From: SG8-38 sp041576815
Lineage (GTDB): Bacteria > Myxococcota_A > Polyangia > Polyangiales > Houyiibacteriaceae
Direction of reading: 5' to 3'
Assembly: GCA_041576815.1 (NCBI GenBank)
Contig: JBFGKE010000009.1
Location: forward strand, 32,399 to 96,398
Length of the DNA stretch: 64,000 nt
This document shows positions 7,462-16,830 of this stretch, piece after piece (positions within the stretch are counted from its first letter, which is position 1; each line of letters opens with the position of its first letter). The notes beneath the pieces are model-generated. The model saw only the letters and a list, made by a program, of their open reading frames with translations, was not told where the DNA came from and did not search any database. Both the position numbers and the translations under genes were made by a program.

Positions 7462-9074
7462 GGCGCACTCCCGCCCGGCGTGGGAGACGGGCGCGAAAGC
7501 TGAAGCGTCTCGAAGACGCCTTCGTCCCAAAGCTCGCGCGCGCGTGCGAGGGTCATAGCCCCGCGCCGGTCCTGATACAGGTGACCGGGCGGCAGATCGT
7601 AAGAAGGAAGGGTTGGTGCGCTACGCCTTTTTACTTCGTCTTCCTGGAGGTCGAATCGAAAGCCGCCGCGAAAAGTCGTGCCCGACCATTTTTGGTAGCT
7701 CGAAAAGGGCTCGACGCGCCTGGTGAACATCAGCCCGGCATAGTGGCGGACCGGCCCGCCTGGCGAGAGTGCGGCATCGAGCAGTGCGACTCGCTTGGCA
7801 AGAAACAGAGCCTTTTGAATCTGCAGCTCACGCGGCAGTCGTTGCCAAGGAAGGCTCACGCCGTAATACATGAAATCGTTTCGCAGATAGGAGAGCCGGC
7901 CGCCGTCATGGTCCAAAAACGGAACGACACGCCGGATGCCGCCTTGGTCATCGAGCTCGAGGAGCACCAAGTGGGCGGCGCCGAGGCTCATGTCCGCCTT
8001 GTTGAAGACGTCGACCGGCCATTGTCCATAGAGCCTCGACAGCGTTTTCGAGACCGGCATCTTGGCCAGCGGGCTGGCCGGGGCATTGATCCGCGCGAAG
8101 TTGGTCACGTTGAAGTGGATCGAGACGATGATTCCCACGGCGGCAAACGCCGCGAGCGCCGTCGACGCGAAGCTTCTCGGAAGCATCGGAGCGGGCTTTT
8201 CGACCGGATCGCGTACCGAAACACGATGATGAACGACGGCCCATGGGCGCAGCGTGAAGAGGAACAGCCACAAGACGAGCTCGTCGTAGCAGAGGTACCC
8301 GAGGTTCATGAACGGGCCCCGAGCGATGATGAAACCGAGCCATTGTGCCGCAACGAAGATGCGCCCCCATCGAAAGAGGCAGAGCGGCCACAGCAGGAGC
8401 TCGAAGACGGCCTGGACGAGAAGAGCTGCCCGGCAAAGAAAGCCGTAGAGGCTCGGGGCAGCATCGCGAAAGGCCGCCATGCTTTCCGCGAAATCGCTCA
8501 TGTACGGCGTGACGAAGAGCAGCTGCAGAACGTTTCCCTCGATCCAGAGCTCATCGCCGAAGTGGAACGACATGGCTCCAAAGGAAATCGACCAGAACAG
8601 CCAGAGCATCAGCATTCGGATCACGGCGAAGGCGCGCCGTGAAAAGGGCACCGCGAACAGGTAAAGAGCACGAAACAGCACCGAGAGATTCGGTAGTCGC
8701 AGCAGCCAGGCGTCGATGCTCATCTTCTTCCCAGCGCCCGTGAAGAGCAGGCACCACCCCACGAGGGCAACGATCTGGTGCGCAAGCGTGAAACCGAAGG
8801 GCGTATGGAGGGTGAAGTAGAGAAGGCCGGCCAGAGCGAGGGGCGTCAGAAATCCCGCCGTGATCGCCAGGCTGACGGCCATTGCGATCAGCACGTCCCG
8901 CTCGGCCACGCCGGCATGCGGCGCCATGACCAAGAAGCCGCCGATATCCGCGTATCGGTGGAGCATCCCGATCCCGATGAGGATGCGGCAAGTCTCGACC
9001 GTGCGCCGAAAGAGCTGCTCGTCGACCGGGAGCTCGAAGCAACGAATCACGTAGTCTAGGGACCGGGTAAGCAT
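7458..9074 (-). CDS. Polytopic membrane protein, HTTM-like
   Basis: A 538-residue integral membrane protein. About eight hydrophobic segments lie in the first 330 residues (RILIGIGMLHRYADIG, LAITAGFLTPLALAG, LVGWCLLFTGAGKK), then a soluble C-terminal domain of about 200 residues. The arrangement recalls HTTM / vitamin-K-carboxylase-like proteins, but no catalytic residue can be confirmed by eye. It starts seven bases after the UPF0104 gene and overlaps the methyltransferase start by four bases. Its operon position suggests a role in modifying a membrane-linked product; the reaction is not known. Confidence 0.6.
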   Translation of the reverse strand: MLTRSLDYVIRCFELPVDEQLFRRTVETCRILIGIGMLHRYADIGGFLVMAPHAGVAERDVLIAMAVSLAITAGFLTPLALAGLLYFTLHTPFGFTLAHQIVALVGWCLLFTGAGKKMSIDAWLLRLPNLSVLFRALYLFAVPFSRRAFAVIRMLMLWLFWSISFGAMSFHFGDELWIEGNVLQLLFVTPYMSDFAESMAAFRDAAPSLYGFLCRAALLVQAVFELLLWPLCLFRWGRIFVAAQWLGFIIARGPFMNLGYLCYDELVLWLFLFTLRPWAVVHHRVSVRDPVEKPAPMLPRSFASTALAAFAAVGIIVSIHFNVTNFARINAPASPLAKMPVSKTLSRLYGQWPVDVFNKADMSLGAAHLVLLELDDQGGIRRVVPFLDHDGGRLSYLRNDFMYYGVSLPWQRLPRELQIQKALFLAKRVALLDAALSPGGPVRHYAGLMFTRRVEPFSSYQKWSGTTFRGGFRFDLQEDEVKRRSAPTLPSYDLPPGHLYQDRRGAMTLARARELWDEGVFETLQLSRPSPTPGGSAP

Positions 9075-9081
9075 CGTCGCT

Positions 9082-10104
9082 TCATCCTGCGGGTCTTGCG
9101 GCCGGTTCGACGCTCGCGCGGTCGCGGCTCCGCCATGCCGCAGAGACGAAACGAAGGACGAAAGGCATCGAAACGATCGTGACGGGGACCACCGTGATCG
9201 CGTGGCTGACCAACGACACCGATGCTGCGGTCGCCTGATCGACGCCGAACACCCTGAGCGAAGCAGCGCAAAAGAAGTGGTAGGTGCCGACCCCGGAGGG
9301 CGCGGACGGTATCAGATGACCGATCGAAACGAAGAGGAGGACGATCGGCACTGCGTACCAGGGAAGCTGCAAATCGAAGGCCACGAACCAAAGGTACACG
9401 TTGACCAGCATCGTTCCCCAGTAAAGCGCGGTGAGCACGGCGCTCTTCGAGAACAGGCGACCGGAACGAAGCACGCTCAACCCTTCGATCGCTTGACCGG
9501 ACCACCGGACCAAGGCGTCCCGCAGCCAATGCCCGAACGGGCTTGCAACATTCCGCACCACCGTTTGGAAGCTGGCCTTGTGATCGACGGCCCATCGGCC
9601 GAGCAGCGTCACGGACACGAGCACGACGATGAGCGAGATGGCCGTGTACCCCGCGTTGACCTCGCCGGCCGAATACGGCGCTACAGCCGCAAAGAGCACG
9701 ACCAAAAACAGGAGGTCCAGCATGCGCTCGATTCCAAGCACCACGATCGAGGAAGCAAGGGACGCGTCACCGCAGCGAGCCAGCAGGTCAGCACGGACGA
9801 GCTCGCCGAGCCGGAGCGGCAGGATGTTGTTGGCGACGACGTAAGCCAGGAAGGCGCGCAGGGTATCCCGAATGCGATAGAGGCCGAGCGGCCGTAGAAG
9901 CTCGCGTGAGCGCAGCGCAGCGAGCCAGAAGCTGACGGCCTGGACCAGGAGGCAAACCGCGAGCGGTGCCCATTTGGCGCGCGCGAGCGATGCCTGGACC
10001 GCTGCGAAATCGATGCCGCGGAAGGTGAGGTAGAGAAGGAGTCCGGAGATGGCGAGGCTGGTCGTCGCGTAGAGAACCCTCATCATTCCCTGGCGACCAG
10101 CCAT
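9082..10104 (-). CDS. UPF0104 / lysylphosphatidylglycerol-synthase-TM-type membrane protein
   Basis: Polytopic protein of 340 residues with about eight membrane spans. Family signatures are ANNILPLRLGELVRA near residue 90 and SIGHLIPSAPSGVGTYHF near residue 265. Members include the membrane half of MprF and the AglD flippase-like proteins, usually linked to transfer or flipping of lipid-linked groups. The ATG at 10104 shares its A with the stop of the GT39-like gene (ATGA). Within this operon it probably moves or transfers a polyprenyl- or lipid-linked sugar, which is inferred. Confidence 0.82.
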   Translation of the reverse strand: MAGRQGMMRVLYATTSLAISGLLLYLTFRGIDFAAVQASLARAKWAPLAVCLLVQAVSFWLAALRSRELLRPLGLYRIRDTLRAFLAYVVANNILPLRLGELVRADLLARCGDASLASSIVVLGIERMLDLLFLVVLFAAVAPYSAGEVNAGYTAISLIVVLVSVTLLGRWAVDHKASFQTVVRNVASPFGHWLRDALVRWSGQAIEGLSVLRSGRLFSKSAVLTALYWGTMLVNVYLWFVAFDLQLPWYAVPIVLLFVSIGHLIPSAPSGVGTYHFFCAASLRVFGVDQATAASVSLVSHAITVVPVTIVSMPFVLRFVSAAWRSRDRASVEPAARPAG

Positions 10105-11843
10105 CACTCCACCGGTTCGACTCGGATGAGCCGAGGCTTGGTTCCCACCTTCATCCGATAGACGTGTCGCTCGGGGAGCTCGGCCTGCACGGCTTTGAGG
10201 GCCCCAGGGCCGTCGTGAACGATCAAGACATCCTCGTCGAGGCTCGGTCGAGGCGGCCTCCATTCGAAGACCCAAGAGCCGCGCTTTCGGAAGGCAGGCA
10301 CTTGGCCCCAGACGGACGCGTACTGAGGGACGAGCAGTACGGCGGGGCGTCGCTCTGCCTCGTTCACGGCATCGTACAAAGCCACGTGTATCAGCGATTG
10401 GTCGTGAAGAAAACGCCCGTGCCAATAGCTGAAGGTTCCGAACGTCACCGGAAGAACGACGAGAAGCACCGCGAGCGGCCGCCGCCAGTCGGAGCCTCGC
10501 TCGACGAGCCAATCACGACTTCGCTTGAGTCCCTCGATCGTGAGAATCACAAGCGGGATTGCGGCCTCGGAGTAATGGATGGGGCCGACGATGTGAAGCC
10601 CGTGGTCGTCGTGCAAGAGAGCCAAACCAAGCGCGAGCAGCACGCCGAGCCCGAGCGATGCGGCTCGGCGGTTCGCGGTCGATCCGATCGCTGCGAGGAC
10701 GACTCCAATCGGCCCCAGAAACCAGATGCCGAGCATCATGGTGTTGTATCCGAGATTGGCGCCAAATCGCTCCCAATAGCGTGACACCTCCCAAGGTGGA
10801 TCGAAGTGGAAGCCGTACGGATGCGGGAAATCGTTCTCCATGAACCGAGCGGACACGAACGGGTTCCCCGAGAGCGCCCAGTTGTGCGCGGCCATGATGA
10901 CGAGGCTCAAGACGACTCCGGCGAGGATGCTCCACAAAGAGCTCCGAGCCCCGCCTTCTCGGATTGCGGCAGGAATGGAGACCAGAAGAACGAGCGGTGC
11001 CACGAGCGCAGCGACCTCGAACGGCCGGCAGACTAGCGCGAGCGCAAGTGCGAGCGCGCCAAACCCGCGCGTCGTGCGCGTCTGACCCCGCCATGGGAGG
11101 TAAAAGCAAGTGATAGCCACCGCGAGAAATCCGCGCGAGAGCACGTGGGCATGGGTGGTGTAAGACAGCGTGAGCACCATGGGCGAGAACACGAGCACCC
11201 CGAGCGCCAGTACACCCCAGCTCCGGCCGTAGAGCCGAGCGATCATATACATCAGGGCGGGCACTGGAAGCATCGCGGCGAAATGAAAGACCCAGCCCTC
11301 GGTTCGGGTCAGCTCGGAGATTGCCCAAGCGAGCTGCACGCCGGTGAAGTCCGTCGACGACCAGGCCCCGTCCTTCGCCAAGATGAAGTGGTGTGGGAAG
11401 TGCTCGTGCATGGGCGACATCGCAGCCCACGTCTTGCCCATCGCGAGCACCTGACCTCCGAAACGCGCCGAGTTTTCGTCATCGGTGATCGTCGTGCCGA
11501 GCAGCACCACCTCGTGCAAGAGCCAAAACAGCAGCAGGGACAGAAGGCCGCACGACGCAACCGTCAGCGCCCATTTCCTAACGTCCATGCGATCGAGGAC
11601 ATCCGTCAGGCGCGAGCACGCCGGCACCGTCCAACGCTCGAGGGCGAGTCCAGCGAGAATACCGGCTGGAAGCAGGAAGTAGGTGGCGGCCATCCAGAAG
11701 TTCAGCTCGCCGGCCACCATGCGGTTCCACGGCGGCACGAAACGGACTTCCATGCCGGTCACGGTCTGCCCCATGGCGAAAAAGCCGAGGTAGAAGGCGA
11801 TGGCGGCTATCCCGAAGAAGAGATGAGCGTGCCTGGTGGTCAT
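10104..11843 (-). CDS. ArnT/GT39-like polytopic glycosyltransferase
   Basis: A 579-residue membrane protein with about twelve hydrophobic segments and a C-terminal non-membrane tail. The first outside loop carries acidic residues after the first span (VTGMEVRFVPPWNRM), and a later loop (TTITDDENSARFGGQ) has the DD/DE pair typical of GT-C enzymes that use polyprenyl-phosphate sugars. No GT39 profile can be run here, so family assignment is by architecture. Start and stop overlap the flanking genes by four bases each. The likely role is moving a sugar from polyprenyl phosphate to a lipid or protein outside the membrane. Confidence 0.65.
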   Translation of the reverse strand: MTTRHAHLFFGIAAIAFYLGFFAMGQTVTGMEVRFVPPWNRMVAGELNFWMAATYFLLPAGILAGLALERWTVPACSRLTDVLDRMDVRKWALTVASCGLLSLLLFWLLHEVVLLGTTITDDENSARFGGQVLAMGKTWAAMSPMHEHFPHHFILAKDGAWSSTDFTGVQLAWAISELTRTEGWVFHFAAMLPVPALMYMIARLYGRSWGVLALGVLVFSPMVLTLSYTTHAHVLSRGFLAVAITCFYLPWRGQTRTTRGFGALALALALVCRPFEVAALVAPLVLLVSIPAAIREGGARSSLWSILAGVVLSLVIMAAHNWALSGNPFVSARFMENDFPHPYGFHFDPPWEVSRYWERFGANLGYNTMMLGIWFLGPIGVVLAAIGSTANRRAASLGLGVLLALGLALLHDDHGLHIVGPIHYSEAAIPLVILTIEGLKRSRDWLVERGSDWRRPLAVLLVVLPVTFGTFSYWHGRFLHDQSLIHVALYDAVNEAERRPAVLLVPQYASVWGQVPAFRKRGSWVFEWRPPRPSLDEDVLIVHDGPGALKAVQAELPERHVYRMKVGTKPRLIRVEPVE

Positions 11844-12976
11844 CTCTCGCTCAGCAAGGATCGAAGCGTGTCCGCCACGTAGTCGACGTCGTCCTCCGGC
11901 AGCTTCGGCCAGAGCGGCAGGCTGATCGTTCGCCGTCCAAAGTCGGTGGCGTTCGGGAGCCCTGCCTCCTGGTCGCCGAAACGCTCTCGGTAATAACGAA
12001 GCGTGTGCACCGCGTTGTAGTTGACTGCACAGCCAATGCCATGCTCGCCGAGGCCGCGAAGGACGCGGTCGCGATCCGGCCCGGGAACCAACAGGGCGAA
12101 CAGATGGTGGGTACTCTGCCCGGAGCGCTCGACGAGCTGAACCTTCGGCTCGTCGCGCAGCCGCGTTTCGTAGCGCTCGACGAGGTGCTGGCGGGCTGCG
12201 CGCTGCGCATCGACGCGATCGAGCTGCGGAAGAAGAAGAGCCGCCTGGACGTCGGTAAGCGCTCCCTTGTAGCCCATTTCGAGCATGTCCCAGTGCTGGT
12301 AGGTCCCGCCGTGTCTCGCCGCCGCGTCCTTGCTCATGCCGTGGTTCCGAAGGACTCGCAGGCGTGCCGCGCGGTCCGAGTCGCGCACCAACACCGCCCC
12401 GCCGTCCCCTGCGGTCATCGTCTTGGTCGCGTAAAAACTGAGCACGGCGGCATCGCCGAGATGTCCGGCCCGGTATCCATCGCGCATGCCTTCGATGCCG
12501 TGCGCGGCGTCCTCGAGCAGAAGCAGCCCGTGCCGATCCGCGATGTCGCGAAGCGCGCGCATGTCGCTCATTTGTCCGTAGAGATGCACCGCGACGATCG
12601 CTTTGGTGTTTGGCGTGATCGCCTGCTCGACCATGGCAGGGTCCAAGAGGCCCGTGCGCGGATCGATGTCGGCAAGCACCGGCGTAGCGCCTGCATGAAT
12701 GATGGCGTTGGTCGTCGCTGCAAACGTCATCGGCGTGGTGATCACCTCGTCACCCTCGCCCACGTCGAATGCCCGCATGGCGAGAAACAACCCCACGGTA
12801 CAGCTCGACACGCCTACGGCCTCGACTCCCCCGCCGACGTAGTCCGCGAGCGCGCCCTCGAGCTCCCGAACCCTCGGACCCAGCGTCAGGAAGAGCGACC
12901 CGACGGTTTTCTCGAGTGACGCAAGCTCCTCGGCGCCCACGGTGTGGCGGTAGAACTCAACTTTCCGCATGGACAT
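11840..12976 (-). CDS. DegT/DnrJ/EryC1/StrS (ArnB-type) sugar aminotransferase
   Basis: PLP-dependent aminotransferase of 378 residues that converts a keto-NDP-sugar to an amino sugar. Family features are present: VSSCTVGLFLAMRA at the PLP phosphate site, TPMTFAATTNAI, the PLP-ring aspartate in LEDAAHG (D156) and the Schiff-base lysine in SFYATKTMTAGDGG (K185). It starts four bases after the epimerase stop. With the epimerase upstream and the GT2 and GT39-like genes in the same operon it parallels the ArnB-ArnC-ArnT logic for amino-sugar addition. The exact sugar cannot be told. Confidence 0.9.
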   Translation of the reverse strand: MSMRKVEFYRHTVGAEELASLEKTVGSLFLTLGPRVRELEGALADYVGGGVEAVGVSSCTVGLFLAMRAFDVGEGDEVITTPMTFAATTNAIIHAGATPVLADIDPRTGLLDPAMVEQAITPNTKAIVAVHLYGQMSDMRALRDIADRHGLLLLEDAAHGIEGMRDGYRAGHLGDAAVLSFYATKTMTAGDGGAVLVRDSDRAARLRVLRNHGMSKDAAARHGGTYQHWDMLEMGYKGALTDVQAALLLPQLDRVDAQRAARQHLVERYETRLRDEPKVQLVERSGQSTHHLFALLVPGPDRDRVLRGLGEHGIGCAVNYNAVHTLRYYRERFGDQEAGLPNATDFGRRTISLPLWPKLPEDDVDYVADTLRSLLSER

Positions 12977-12979
12977 GTC

Positions 12980-14017
12980 TCACCCCAGAACGCGGCCTTC
13001 GATCGCAAGCTCGTCGTACGCTTGGTCCACGTCCGCCAAGAATTGATAGTGGCGCACGGTGTACCATCGGCGGTCGTCCGGGTCGACGACGCCGCGGCGA
13101 AGGACGTCTACGATTTCGTCGATGCCTGCCTCGACGCCGACGAAATCGAGCTCGGGAAAGGCTGCCTTGAGCTTTCCAAAGGTGACGCGATAGCTGCGGT
13201 TGTCGGGGTCGTGCGGGAGCATGACGACCTCGGTACCGGGGACGCGGTCACGAATGCGGTAGGCAAGCGTTTGGATCCGAAGGTTGTTCTCGTCGGTTCC
13301 GACGTTGAACACCTCGCCTGCGACCCGCTCGCTCGGCGCAGCGAGCATTGCCGACACGGTCTTTGCAACATCGCCGACGTGCACGAAGGGGCGCCACTGC
13401 TTGCCGCCACCCTCGATGTTGATGCGCTGTGCGATGTAGGCGTGGCGCGTCATGATGTTGACGGCGAGGTCGAATCTCATTTTGGGCGAGTATCCGAATA
13501 CGGTCGCAAGCCTGAGACGGACGATCTCCATGCCGCCGCGCTCGCTGAGCTCAACCAGGTGACCCTCGAGATCGGATTTGCATCGGGCGTACAGTGAAAC
13601 GGGACGGTGCGCAGCCGACTCGTCGATGAGCGCATCGCCGCCCTGACCGTAGACGCTGCAGGACGAGGCGAAGACGAGCCGCTTCACGCCGGCCTCTCGC
13701 GCCGTGCGCGCGGTGTGAAGACCGCCCTCGAGGTTGACGTGCCGGGTGAGCTGGCTGTTCAGGTCGCACGCTGGATCGTTCGAGATGCCTGCCAAATCGA
13801 CCACCGCATCGATCCCGTCGAAGTGCGTGGGCTGAAGTCGCCGTATGTCGAGACGTAGCAGATCGAGCCGCTGCTTTTGATCCTGCCGGAGACCCAGGAA
13901 GACGTTGCTCCCGAAATAGAACCGGTCCACCACCCGAACACTGTGGCCTTGCTCGAGCAGCAGGCGTGTAATCGTCGAGCCGATGTAGCCGGCCCCCCCA
14001 GTTACCAAAACGTTCAT
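12980..14017 (-). CDS. NAD-dependent sugar epimerase/dehydratase (SDR)
   Basis: Extended short-chain dehydrogenase of 345 residues acting on NDP-sugars. It begins with the NAD motif TGGAGYIGS and has SSCSVYG, the catalytic YARCK (YxxxK) near residue 150, and NVGTDENN near the sugar-binding end. The ATG at 14017 was preferred to an upstream frame extension because the Rossmann fold begins immediately there. It probably supplies the keto or epimerised sugar to the aminotransferase encoded four bases downstream. A hairpin with a T run separates it from the oxygenase gene upstream. Confidence 0.88.
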   Translation of the reverse strand: MNVLVTGGAGYIGSTITRLLLEQGHSVRVVDRFYFGSNVFLGLRQDQKQRLDLLRLDIRRLQPTHFDGIDAVVDLAGISNDPACDLNSQLTRHVNLEGGLHTARTAREAGVKRLVFASSCSVYGQGGDALIDESAAHRPVSLYARCKSDLEGHLVELSERGGMEIVRLRLATVFGYSPKMRFDLAVNIMTRHAYIAQRINIEGGGKQWRPFVHVGDVAKTVSAMLAAPSERVAGEVFNVGTDENNLRIQTLAYRIRDRVPGTEVVMLPHDPDNRSYRVTFGKLKAAFPELDFVGVEAGIDEIVDVLRRGVVDPDDRRWYTVRHYQFLADVDQAYDELAIEGRVLG

Positions 14018-14064
14018 CTTGCTCACCCGCCAGTGTACCAACCGCCGACGAATTTTCGAGAAAA

Positions 14065-14084
14065 CTGAACGCGCGCGTGTTCAG
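14065..14084 (-). terminator. Possible weak intrinsic terminator or attenuator inside the operon
   Basis: On the minus strand the arms CTGAAC and GTTCAG (six pairs, eight-base GC loop) are followed by TTTTC. It overlaps the stop of the oxygenase gene and lies in one of the two real gaps of the operon. It could lower expression of the epimerase and later genes or reduce read-through. The stem is short, so this is tentative. Confidence 0.3.
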
Positions 14085-14917
14085 CCCTGGCCGGCCCGAT
14101 ACGTGCGCTTTTTCGGGTCCGAAACGCGATACTCGGCGACGCTTTTCGGCGGGACCGCCCACATGCCGAGTGTTTGTGCGACGGGCGACTCGAGGTCGAC
14201 CTTGCCCTTCATGATGGTGGGGTAGTCGAGCTGCTGTTTGATGAACGGGCGGGTGAACTGGTGGTTCATGCCGCGTCGGATCTTGGACGAGTAGTTCACC
14301 CCGCCGCGATGCCAGAGCATGGAATCGAAAAAGAGCACCGACCCGGCGGGCATCGTCAGCTGTTTCTCGTATGCCCGCACGTACTCTTCGCTTGGCAGCG
14401 ACTCGAAGCGATGTGTGCCGGGGACCACCCAGGTGCCGCCGGTTTGCTCGTCGAAATCATCGACCGCGATGAAAGCATTGAAGCTCAAAAGCTTGGTCGG
14501 CAAGAAGTCCTTCGGGAAATCGCGATGGTAGCGCCCTTGGTTGTGGGGGCGGTCCGGGTGCGCCACGACGCCGTTCTGGAGATGTAAGATGGCGGTGGGA
14601 CCGACCGTCGCCTCCACGTGCTCGAAGATCGTTGGATGCCGGATGAATTGCAGGAAAAACGGATCGGCCTCCATCATTGCGCGCATCACGCCGTAGTCGC
14701 CGATGCGTTCGAGTAGCTCCTCGCCATACTCTTCGAGCTGCGCTTCCCAGATGCGATCCATGCGCTGGCGCGTGTCCTCGAGAAATTCCTGGTCGAACAC
14801 GCGCTCGATGACGAAATAGCCTTCGCGCTCGAGAAGCTCGAACCGATGGTCATCCTCGTCCTGGTTCTCGCGCTGCTGAAAACCGATGAAACGTTGGGCT
14901 TCCTTCGGAACGGCCAT
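14081..14917 (-). CDS. Phytanoyl-CoA dioxygenase-family 2-oxoglutarate oxygenase
   Basis: Fe(II)/2-oxoglutarate oxygenase of 278 residues. The double-stranded beta-helix iron site is visible as H131-x-D133 (YHRDFP) and the distal H203 (LWHRGG), with the 2OG-binding arginine probably at R215-R216. VVPGTHRFES is a typical family segment. It would hydroxylate a small molecule or a lipid-linked intermediate. The start, ATG at 14917, lies ten bases after the GT2 stop. A second, unrelated-looking oxygenase sits two genes upstream, so the pathway may include two oxidations. Confidence 0.85.
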   Translation of the reverse strand: MAVPKEAQRFIGFQQRENQDEDDHRFELLEREGYFVIERVFDQEFLEDTRQRMDRIWEAQLEEYGEELLERIGDYGVMRAMMEADPFFLQFIRHPTIFEHVEATVGPTAILHLQNGVVAHPDRPHNQGRYHRDFPKDFLPTKLLSFNAFIAVDDFDEQTGGTWVVPGTHRFESLPSEEYVRAYEKQLTMPAGSVLFFDSMLWHRGGVNYSSKIRRGMNHQFTRPFIKQQLDYPTIMKGKVDLESPVAQTLGMWAVPPKSVAEYRVSDPKKRTYRAGQG

Positions 14918-14926
14918 GATACGAGT

Positions 14927-15904
14927 CTAGCGCTCCGTTACCGCGGAGGGTACTTTGGCTTCTGCACCAAAAGTGCGCTCCGCGACGATGTAGAGGGGGC
15001 GGTTCTTCGTCTGCTCGAACATCTTGCCGATGTAGAGGCCCAACACCCCGAGCGAGAACAGCACCATGCCACCGATGAACCACGTCGAGACCATGGCGCT
15101 CGCCCAACCTTCGACGCCTTGGTCGAGGACGACGCGCTTGTAAATCAGCCACAGCACCTGAACAAACGCGCCGAGCACGATGAGAAATCCGAGCGCCGAG
15201 CTCGCCTGCAGCAGCCGGGTGGACTGCGAGGTGATGCCATCGAGGGCGTGAACGAGCATCTTCGTGAAGCCATACCCGCTCGTCCCTGCAAAGCGCTCCG
15301 CGTGCTCGACGTCGACGAATGCTTGGCGAAAGCCGAGATAGCGAAGGATGTACAGATAGTGACGATGCGCGTCGGTCACGCGGAGGAAGGCGTCGACCAC
15401 GCGTCGGTCGATCATGGATAGCGTGCCCTCTTCGCCATCGACCTTCTGTCCGGTCAAACGATTCATGATGACGAAAAACAGCACCGAGGTCGTGCGCTTG
15501 AAGAACGAGTCGCGTCGTTGCCGGCGGCGCGAGAACACGACTTCGTACCCGTCTTCCATCTTTTGCCAGAGCTTCGGGATTTCCTCGGGCTGTTCCTGAA
15601 GATCGCTATCCATGACCACGACTCGCCTGCCGCGGGTCGCTTCTAGGCCCGCCGTGATCGCGAAGTGTTGACCGAAGTTGCGGCTGAGGCGTAGCCCCCG
15701 GACGCGAGAGTCTTCCCGCGAAAGCCGTTCGATGGTCGGCCAGGAGTCGTCCTTGCTGCCGTCGTCGACGAGCAGGATCTCGAAGCTCTGCGTCAGCGAC
15801 GACAACACCGCCGTGAGGCGCCGATGCAGCTCCTCGAGACACTCCGCATCGTTGAAAACCGGGGCCACGACCGAAAGCTCGACGGTGCCAGGCGAGCGCA
15901 TCAT
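14927..15904 (-). CDS. GT2 polyprenyl-phosphate glycosyltransferase (GtrB/ArnC/DPM1-like)
   Basis: A 325-residue enzyme with a GT-A domain (SVVAPVFNDAE, LLVDDGSKDDSW, metal-binding DSDLQ near residue 97) and the RFAGTSGYGFTKM motif typical of GtrB/DPM1-type enzymes. Two C-terminal membrane spans follow (about 235-260 and 270-295). It should transfer a sugar from an NDP donor to polyprenyl phosphate at the inner face of the membrane. The first of two consecutive ATGs at 15904 overlaps the upstream stop by four bases. It fits as donor-maker for the GT39-like enzyme of the same operon. Confidence 0.9.
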   Translation of the reverse strand: MMRSPGTVELSVVAPVFNDAECLEELHRRLTAVLSSLTQSFEILLVDDGSKDDSWPTIERLSREDSRVRGLRLSRNFGQHFAITAGLEATRGRRVVVMDSDLQEQPEEIPKLWQKMEDGYEVVFSRRRQRRDSFFKRTTSVLFFVIMNRLTGQKVDGEEGTLSMIDRRVVDAFLRVTDAHRHYLYILRYLGFRQAFVDVEHAERFAGTSGYGFTKMLVHALDGITSQSTRLLQASSALGFLIVLGAFVQVLWLIYKRVVLDQGVEGWASAMVSTWFIGGMVLFSLGVLGLYIGKMFEQTKNRPLYIVAERTFGAEAKVPSAVTER

Positions 15905-16830
15905 GACACCAGCTCCGCAATGCCGAGGCCGTCTCGCCCGTAGCCATTGCCGTTGTAAAGCATGAAGAATCGTCCGCCGGCGCGAAAAACACACGGATAG
16001 CATTGGGCTTTGGCATCCCAGGCTTCTCCGCTCGGCGTGAACCCGAGCGCATCGTCGCGTCGCTCCCACGCTAGGCCGTCGCTCGAAGTGGCGTAGCCGA
16101 GATGGTACTCGTCGCCTCGCGTACAGAACCACATGTGGTGCCGCCCATCGGCGTGGATTACGGACGGCCGAGCGATGGCGAACTCGTCGTCCGAGGCGAA
16201 ATCGATGGCGATCGAGTCGTCGCGGCGCCAGTCTATTCCGTCGTTGGAGTGGGCGTACTTGATTAAGTACTTGTGAAGCGGCTCGCCCCCCGTCGGCACC
16301 CACTCGAGGCACGCCGTGTACCACATGTGAAAGCCGGCTCCGTCCTCGGTGACGTACATCGACCCGAGCCAGAGGTGATCGGCATCGGTGCGGGGCAGGA
16401 TCGGGGCGCGAGATACGCGATCGAACGTTCGCCCGGGGCGCTGAATGGCGAGTCCGATGTGGTTTTGAAAAGGGGTGAGGACGCTCGGCATCCACCCGGT
16501 GTAGTACAGCCAGAGGTCGTCGCCGCGGGCCAGGACGCATGGATACGACACCCCGTTCTCGTCGAACGCGCCGAGCGCGCCGAAGCGGAACACGGGCTCG
16601 GGCTCCACTTCCACGATCCGCGGCTCGTCGCGAACGTCGAGCAGGACTCGGCCGATGAGCGAGCGATTCTGGTCGTCACGCCCCGAGACGTACACGTACC
16701 CGCGATCGTCGTCCCACTCCGAGGGCGTCCCCGCGCTGCCCGCGCAGCTCGCGAGCCAAGCGACGCTCGGATCGGGAGGAAGAATCCTGCCGTGGCTCCT
16801 CCAAGGACGGGCCACGCCGTCGATCAGCAC
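15901..16830 (-). CDS. Five-bladed-propeller glycosidase-like protein
   Basis: A 309-residue protein with repeated blades of the GH43/GH32/GH130-like type: DDLWLYYTGWMP, GFHMWYTACLEW, RHHMWFCTRGDEYHLGYATSSDG and RFFMLYNGNGYG. It has no signal peptide, so it may act in the cytoplasm on a sugar conjugate, possibly as a phosphorylase or glycosidase. Catalytic carboxylates cannot be assigned by eye. The GTG start at 16830 overlaps the stop of the 2OG oxygenase gene by seven bases; the longer frame to 17400 is a shadow of that gene. Such propellers occur in surface-polysaccharide loci. Confidence 0.68.
   Translation of the reverse strand: MLIDGVARPWRSHGRILPPDPSVAWLASCAGSAGTPSEWDDDRGYVYVSGRDDQNRSLIGRVLLDVRDEPRIVEVEPEPVFRFGALGAFDENGVSYPCVLARGDDLWLYYTGWMPSVLTPFQNHIGLAIQRPGRTFDRVSRAPILPRTDADHLWLGSMYVTEDGAGFHMWYTACLEWVPTGGEPLHKYLIKYAHSNDGIDWRRDDSIAIDFASDDEFAIARPSVIHADGRHHMWFCTRGDEYHLGYATSSDGLAWERRDDALGFTPSGEAWDAKAQCYPCVFRAGGRFFMLYNGNGYGRDGLGIAELVS

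Noticed and set aside
14927..16540. Long N-terminal extension of the GT2
   Set aside because: Upstream 212 residues are a shadow of the propeller gene; a double ATG at 15904 fits the start.
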